Part shown: one piece after another, positions 6,918-10,624 of the stretch
How positions within the stretch are numbered: the first letter of the stretch is position 1
Layout of the letters: each line of letters starts with the position of its first letter
Source: CAYRIH01 sp964424375
Lineage (GTDB): Bacteria; Patescibacteriota; Kazan-3B-28; UBA10110
Reading direction: 5' to 3'
Assembly: GCA_964424375.1 (NCBI GenBank)
Contig: CAYRIH010000016.1
Span: forward strand, 1-10,624
DNA length: 10,624 bases
Notes under the pieces: generated by a model
Databases searched by the model: none
The model's input: the letters and a program-made list of their open reading frames with translations, nothing else
What the model was told of the DNA's origin: nothing
Translations under genes and position numbers: made by a program

Positions 6918-7125
6918 ATGAAAAAGGTACGACAACTTTGGTCGTCCGTGGATCCAGAGGCCAGATCAACATAACAGAGACCAGGACAATCAAAGTTCTC
7001 TACCTGTTCAATCTGCCCCTACTGAAGCGCCACAAGATTCTGTAACTGATTCAAAGTCAGATCAAGATACTTCTAGTGGTGGAGGGTTAGGATTTGGACT
7101 TAGTATCCCCAATCTACAGGGATAA
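6918..7125 (+). pseudogene. small hydrophilic protein gene with an apparent +1 frameshift (about 68 aa if corrected)
   Basis: The ATG at 6918, after the GGAGGAG site, opens a frame that reads MKKVRQLWSS and stops after 18 codons. If one A of the A5 run at 6921-6925 is removed, the frame becomes a 68-residue peptide. It starts MKRYDNFGRPWIQRPD, continues through a Gln/Asp/Ser/Pro-rich middle, and ends SSGGGLGFGLSIPNLQG with TAA at 7123-7125. The total length of 208 nt equals 69 codons plus one base, as one extra nucleotide predicts. I do not recognise the protein; it looks disordered and cytosolic or secreted by an unknown route, with no membrane segment. The frame could be broken by mutation, by a homopolymer sequencing error, or by programmed slippage. 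The last codons overlap the terminator stem. The alternative is a short leader peptide followed by a non-coding RNA. Confidence 0.5.
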
Positions 7126-7144
7126 GTAGATTGGGGATTTTTTT
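7105..7144 (+). terminator. strong rho-independent terminator
   Basis: A perfect 13-bp stem (ATCCCCAATCTAC, 7105-7117, with 7126-7138) has an 8-nt loop and runs into seven T (7138-7144). It ends the transcript of the small gene at 6918-7125, whose stop codon lies in the loop. It insulates the downstream membrane-protein gene, which must therefore have its own promoter or depend on read-through. Confidence 0.92.
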
Positions 7145-7180
7145 ATTCTATTTTTGTATTGTTCAGTTGTTTTAGTTGAT

Positions 7181-9073
7181 ATGATAAGTATTGTGAAGTG
7201 GTTAAAACTAATTAAAGATTTAGATAGGTCAAAAAACTGGCCAATATTTTTTTGGGGGATATTTTTGATTGCATCTATTATCTCTCTTTGGGCTTTGTTT
7301 AATCCCACCCCAATTTTCACTCATGATAATAATTATGAAATTTGGTTGGGAGCTTTTGATAGTTTAATTAAAACTGGACAGCTATTTCCTAGTTGGGTAA
7401 AGAGCTTTTGGCTTGAACATGGTAGCCCATTATTTATCTTTTATCCACCATTATTTTTCTATCTAGCTGAAATACCTAGATTATTAGGAGCTAGTTTAGT
7501 TATAGCTGTGAAGGTAATAGTTGGATTGTCGTTTTTATTTTCCTTTTTCACAATGTATTTGTTGGGAAAGGAATTTTGGGGGAAGTGGGGAGGTCTATTT
7601 GCTGGGTTGTTGTATATGACTGCACCGTATCATTTTGCTCTGATATATACCCGAGGGGCGTATGCAGAGAATCTAGCATATGCTATTTTTCCTCTAATAT
7701 TTTGGTTTATATATAAGATCTTCAAAGAAAGTAAGAATTGGTGGTATGTGATTGGCTTAGTGTTATCTGCAGCATCTCTTATACTCACTAATTTGCCTTC
7801 AGTAATGATTTTCTTTGTCCTGGCTGTTTTGTTGATTATTGGCTTAATTTGGTATGAAAAGAAATTCCCTATTATTCAATTAGGTTTAGGAGCTTTGGGA
7901 GGATTGCTGCTAAGTGCTTTTTATTGGTTACCAGCTTTTTTAAATAAAGGATTTATCCAATTTGAATATTTTATTACTGGTCAATTTCATTTTTCTAAAT
8001 ATTTTACTAATCTTGTTAATTATTTGCCGTTTAGACCCTGGATGAATATAGAGTTTTACCAATGGGGAATTATAGCATGGATAATTATTGTAGTCGTTGT
8101 TTTTTATCTTATCAGAAGCAATTGGCAAAAACGGCAAGAGGCGAAATTAAAAGTGGGTCGCCGTGTGGCCTGGTTATTACTGATAATGTTGATTTTAATT
8201 ACTTTATTAATGACTCCTTTTAGTTATCCTTTATGGGAAAATGTGCCAATTATTCAGTATATTCAATTTCCATATAGATTTTTGAGTGTAATTTTTATTT
8301 TAATATCTCTGTTGGGTGCTTATGTGATTTATAAAATAAATAATTCCTGGAGGATCGCCTTGTTGGTTTTAGTATTAATCCAGGCTGTTATCTTTGCCTA
8401 CCCAGTTACTAGGCTGAGGCATGAATTATATAGGAATGATGCTGCCTATACGGTCTATGGAGACTTTAAGGCTCAATTGATTACGATACCTGATAAAGAT
8501 AAAGACAAGGAAGGTATTCCTAAAATATTGCTGGCTCATACGACAGAGGTTGGATATTTACCGAAAGATATAGATAAAGAAATAGTAAGAACTGAATTTA
8601 TAAGACCAATTTTTGAAACTTTGCTTTCTATGTCTCTTGAAGAATCTGCTTATTATACTCTTCCTGATTCAGATAAAATCATTACATTTGGTGATGTAAG
8701 TGGAGTACAGGACGAGCTACAATTAATTACGTTTAATTATTATTATGATAAACCAAGTCGGGTATATTATCGCCAATTTGGGTTTCCGGGATGGCAGGTT
8801 TTAGTAGATAATAAACAAACGGAATGGGAATCATCAACTGGTCAAATAAGTTTTGTGGTGCCAGCTGGTGAGCATCAGGTCAAGATAGAATATACTAATC
8901 CTCCTGGCGCTGTAACTGGAAGAATAATTTCAGCACTAGGTTTGATTGTTGTTTTGTATTTTATAAGTAGATTACCTATTTTGTCATCTCTGCGTAGGCG
9001 GAGATCCCCTGGCCGCGTCCCGCATCCACGGGCAGGCGCGGCAGCGGGCAGGCAGAAAAAAACAGAAAAATAA
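7181..9073 (+). CDS. PTPS-related/GT-C-like polytopic membrane protein (630 aa)
   Basis: Numbered from the ATG at 7181, a short basic head precedes a first helix at ~19-40. Then comes an external loop with FTHDNNYEIWLGAFDSL, GQLFPSW and GSPLFIFYPPLFFYLAE (~46-96). This pattern matches the '6-pyruvoyl-tetrahydropterin synthase-related' membrane family, whose members are polytopic and resemble GT-C glycosyltransferases; the name does not imply pterin synthesis. About a dozen helices follow to ~400. A soluble domain comes next, ending in a YfhO-like module (GFPGWQVLVDNK, VPAGEHQVKIEY) and a last helix (IISALGLIVVLYFIS). The final ~30 residues (RRRRSPGRVPHPRAGAAAGR...) are encoded by a repeat. 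A TTG at 7154 would extend the frame by nine codons but overlaps the terminator region and has no ribosome binding site. The role is probably envelope glycan or lipid modification (inference). Confidence 0.8.
   Translation: MISIVKWLKLIKDLDRSKNWPIFFWGIFLIASIISLWALFNPTPIFTHDNNYEIWLGAFDSLIKTGQLFPSWVKSFWLEHGSPLFIFYPPLFFYLAEIPRLLGASLVIAVKVIVGLSFLFSFFTMYLLGKEFWGKWGGLFAGLLYMTAPYHFALIYTRGAYAENLAYAIFPLIFWFIYKIFKESKNWWYVIGLVLSAASLILTNLPSVMIFFVLAVLLIIGLIWYEKKFPIIQLGLGALGGLLLSAFYWLPAFLNKGFIQFEYFITGQFHFSKYFTNLVNYLPFRPWMNIEFYQWGIIAWIIIVVVVFYLIRSNWQKRQEAKLKVGRRVAWLLLIMLILITLLMTPFSYPLWENVPIIQYIQFPYRFLSVIFILISLLGAYVIYKINNSWRIALLVLVLIQAVIFAYPVTRLRHELYRNDAAYTVYGDFKAQLITIPDKDKDKEGIPKILLAHTTEVGYLPKDIDKEIVRTEFIRPIFETLLSMSLEESAYYTLPDSDKIITFGDVSGVQDELQLITFNYYYDKPSRVYYRQFGFPGWQVLVDNKQTEWESSTGQISFVVPAGEHQVKIEYTNPPGAVTGRIISALGLIVVLYFISRLPILSSLRRRRSPGRVPHPRAGAAAGRQKKTEK
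8981..9053. repeat. GC-rich palindromic repeat read through as coding sequence
   Basis: Two hairpins lie in tandem: 8986-9005 (8-bp stem with one G-T pair, 4-nt loop) and 9012-9042 (GCCGCG with CGCGGC, plus an inner CCCG/CGGG). Positions 9001-9053 are about 79% G+C, against a strongly AT-rich background. It begins TTGTCAT, like the repeats at 6653-6816. It encodes the Arg/Pro/Ala tail of the membrane protein ending at 9073, so it is probably an insertion of a dispersed repeat at the 3' end of the gene. Confidence 0.8.
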
Positions 9074-9123
9074 ATAAAGTAATAGAGATATAAATTAAAA
9101 AAGAGGGATATGTTTGAAGCAGT

Positions 9124-9609
9124 TTATTCCAGGTTTTCTACCTCACAACTTGTATCGCAGTCACAATTTTCCTCACCATCACAAAATGTGTAATCTGGGA
9201 AAATACACTTACTTTCATATTCGCCGCACTCACAAGGTTCACAGTGAGAGGAAGGAGAACACCCTTCTTCGCTTAAAATACAATTTTCTGGGTTAGCTGG
9301 ATCACAGGTTTGATATATAGCCAGATTATAAACACCTCTGGCGCTAAAAAATAATGAGGTAAAAAATAGAATCGTTAAAATCCAAGATAATGGTTTCCAG
9401 AAGCGATTGATATTTTTGGCCAGCCTAGGTGATTTATTAATAAGTTTGCCCAAGACTTGGCCTTTAATTTTTTCATCAAAACTAGTATCACAAGGTCTTA
9501 AGGTGATATTTTTAAATACACAATCAAAAGCTTCTTTAGCTAATTGACGATGGGTTAGGCTAAAAATCCCTAAAATCGAAAATATTATCAGAGCAACAAG
9601 ACAAAGCAT
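9124..9609 (-). CDS. small two-helix membrane protein with Cys-rich tail (161 aa)
   Basis: Residues 1-18 form a hydrophobic helix. Residues 19-73 are a basic loop with AFDCVFKNITLRPCDTSFDEK (two Cys, 30 and 40), and residues ~74-90 form a second helix. The tail from 102 holds eleven Cys (102, 110, 117, 123, 126, 128, 135, 143, 149, 151, 155). By the positive-inside rule the loop is cytoplasmic and the tail external. From memory, uncharacterised proteins beginning MLCLxAL with the FDCVF-x-x-ITLRPC motif occur in CPR and archaeal genomes; I know no function for them. The gene starts 4 bp after the stop of the cysteine desulfurase gene, so the two are probably cotranscribed. That suggests a role in thiol, sulfur or metal chemistry at the membrane (inference). 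The tail could bind metal or form disulfides. Confidence 0.8.
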   Translation of the reverse strand: MLCLVALIIFSILGIFSLTHRQLAKEAFDCVFKNITLRPCDTSFDEKIKGQVLGKLINKSPRLAKNINRFWKPLSWILTILFFTSLFFSARGVYNLAIYQTCDPANPENCILSEEGCSPSSHCEPCECGEYESKCIFPDYTFCDGEENCDCDTSCEVENLE

Positions 9610-9613
9610 ATGT

Positions 9614-10624
9614 TTATGATAAGGTATTAATAATCTTTTTTAAGCTCTCTACTAAGATTTTTGCTTCTGCTAAGGTGTTATAAAAAGATAGAGATACTCG
9701 TACTGAACTCTTAATTTTATGAAATGCAAACCAGGAGTGGACGCAATGCTGTCCGGAACGCACCATGATATTAGCCATTTCATCCAGCATTAGGGCAATT
9801 TGATGAGCATCTATTCCCTTAACATAAAAAGAAATTATACTACCTCGTAGATAAGGATCTTGGGGCCCAATAATTGTAAGTTGAGGAATTTTAGAAATCT
9901 CTTCAGTAATATATTTGTTAAACTTATATTCTTGCTGAACAATATTTTTGAAACCAATTTTTTGGATATATTTAACAGCTTCCCCCAGCCCCATAATTCC
10001 GGCATAGTTTTGCAAGCCAGCTTCAAACTTAGCTGGTGGGGGCAGAAACTCTTGGCTTTTGTATGTAGAATGTTTAACTGTACTGCCTCCAACTAGAAAT
10101 GGTTCTAGCTTTTCTAAAAGCTTATATTTCCCATATAGAATTCCTGTGCCTGATGGGCCTAATGCTTTATGCCCAGAAAAAACTAGAAAATCAATGTTTA
10201 ATTTGGCTACGTTTATTTTTTGATGCATAGCTGTTTGAGCCGCATCTAATAAGATTAGAGCTCCATATTGATGGGCAATTTTGATTATCTCTTTGGCAGG
10301 TATAGTTGCTCCATCTAAATTAGAAGTGTAGCCCATAGCTACTAATTTCACTTTTTTGTTAATAAGTTTTTTAAATCTATTTAGGTCAAAAGTATTATCA
10401 GTTTTTGAAGGCACTATTTTATGAATGACACCTATTTTTTTCATTAATATCTGCCAGGGGATAAGGTTGGAATTGTGCTCTTTATCAGTAGTTAAAACTA
10501 TATCTCCCTTTTTTAGTCCTAGAGAATTAGCTATTAAGTTGATTCCTTCTGTGTCGTTGCGGGTTAAAATAATTTCCTCTTTCCTTTTGGCTCAAATAAA
10601 TTTAGCAATTATTTGGTTGGTTGG
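9614..10624 (-). CDS. cysteine desulfurase (SufS-like class V aminotransferase), 5' end off the window, with an in-frame TGA
   Basis: This PLP enzyme family removes sulfur from cysteine for iron-sulfur cluster assembly and thiolation. Downstream of the TGA the frame reads ILTRNDTEGINLIANSLGLK, then TTDKEHNSNLIPWQ, the usual region before the ATG at 10444. That ATG is therefore internal (L-M-K) and not the start. Numbered from it, LLDAAQ (65-70) has the PLP-binding Asp67, FSGHKALGPSGTG (89-101) the PLP Lys93, and RSGQHCVHSW (229-238) the expected catalytic Cys234. The TGA at 10592-10594 is in the same frame. The codons beyond it, up to the edge, still fit the family (PTNQIIAKFI before the stop, AKRKEEIILTRN after). 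So the gene is either broken, misread, or recoded at one codon. Distant class V relatives with other roles cannot be excluded. Confidence 0.88.
10592..10594 (-). other. in-frame TGA inside the cysteine desulfurase frame
   Basis: The plus-strand TCA at 10592-10594 reads TGA in the minus frame, 49 codons before the ATG at 10444. Conserved family sequence continues on both sides. As I recall, E. coli SufS has Asn at the aligned place (LFINAR), and small residues such as Gly are common in relatives. Confidence 0.85.

Noticed and set aside
7154..7180. TTG start for the 7181-9073 gene
   Set aside because: The TTG begins 10 nt past the terminator T-run and has no ribosome binding site. The ATG at 7181 leaves a normal short basic head before the first helix.
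7114..7320. 68-aa minus-strand frame
   Set aside because: It is antisense to the terminator and to the start of the membrane-protein gene, and its composition follows from the opposite strand.
9114..9296. 60-aa plus-strand frame (His-rich)
   Set aside because: It is antisense to the Cys-rich tail of the 9124-9609 gene. The His codons are the complement of that region.
9614..10444. The ATG at 10444 as the true start of the desulfurase gene
   Set aside because: The 49 in-frame codons before it encode conserved family sequence (TRNDTEGINLIANS and the EHNSNLIPW region), so this Met is internal.
10592..10594. Genome-wide reading of UGA as glycine (code 25)
   Set aside because: About 3,000 codons in the other genes contain no in-frame TGA although they are rich in Gly. 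In code-25 genomes TGA is common inside genes. A single TGA is better explained by mutation, error, or local recoding.

Overview
The window is an AT-rich bacterial chromosomal segment with compact genes, few clear Shine-Dalgarno sites and all eight recognisable stop codons being TAA. The gene content is most like a Candidate Phyla Radiation (Patescibacteria) genome: a WxL/DUF916-type surface locus, large GT-C-like membrane proteins, a short prolyl-tRNA synthetase, and a small membrane protein of a type I associate with CPR and archaeal genomes. The taxonomic assignment is inference; no rRNA or other marker settles it.

Region by region. Positions 1-70 hold the first codons of a minus-strand gene that leaves the window. 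Positions 124-4296 are a tight minus-strand group. In transcription order it encodes a GT-C-like polytopic membrane protein (4296-2782), a DUF916/WxL-interacting-protein-like membrane protein with three LysM domains (2773-1181), and a secreted WxL-like protein (1164-124). Just upstream on the same strand is a second, small WxL-like surface protein (5009-4374) with its own strong sigma70-type promoter (5040-5068) and a terminator (4324-4354). Upstream of that is proS (6452-5193). A 78-bp tandem duplication spans the proS 3' end and the -35 box of the WxL gene.

Positions 6468-7144 are a repeat-rich intergenic stretch. It contains two palindromic repeat elements, then a small plus-strand gene with an excellent ribosome binding site, an apparent +1 frameshift near its start, and a strong terminator. 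Next is a plus-strand PTPS-related/GT-C-like membrane protein (7181-9073). Its last ~30 residues are encoded by a GC-rich palindromic repeat that reads through in frame.

The right end is a convergent minus-strand pair: a cysteine desulfurase (class V aminotransferase) gene running off the right edge and carrying an in-frame TGA, and, 4 bp downstream, a two-helix membrane protein with a Cys-rich tail.

Functionally, the left half looks like a cell-envelope locus. WxL-like proteins and a DUF916 partner would be displayed on the surface, with a GT-C protein possibly modifying or assembling envelope material. The right end may concern sulfur or iron-sulfur metabolism or thiol chemistry. Domain calls rest on motif recognition by eye, not on profile searches.
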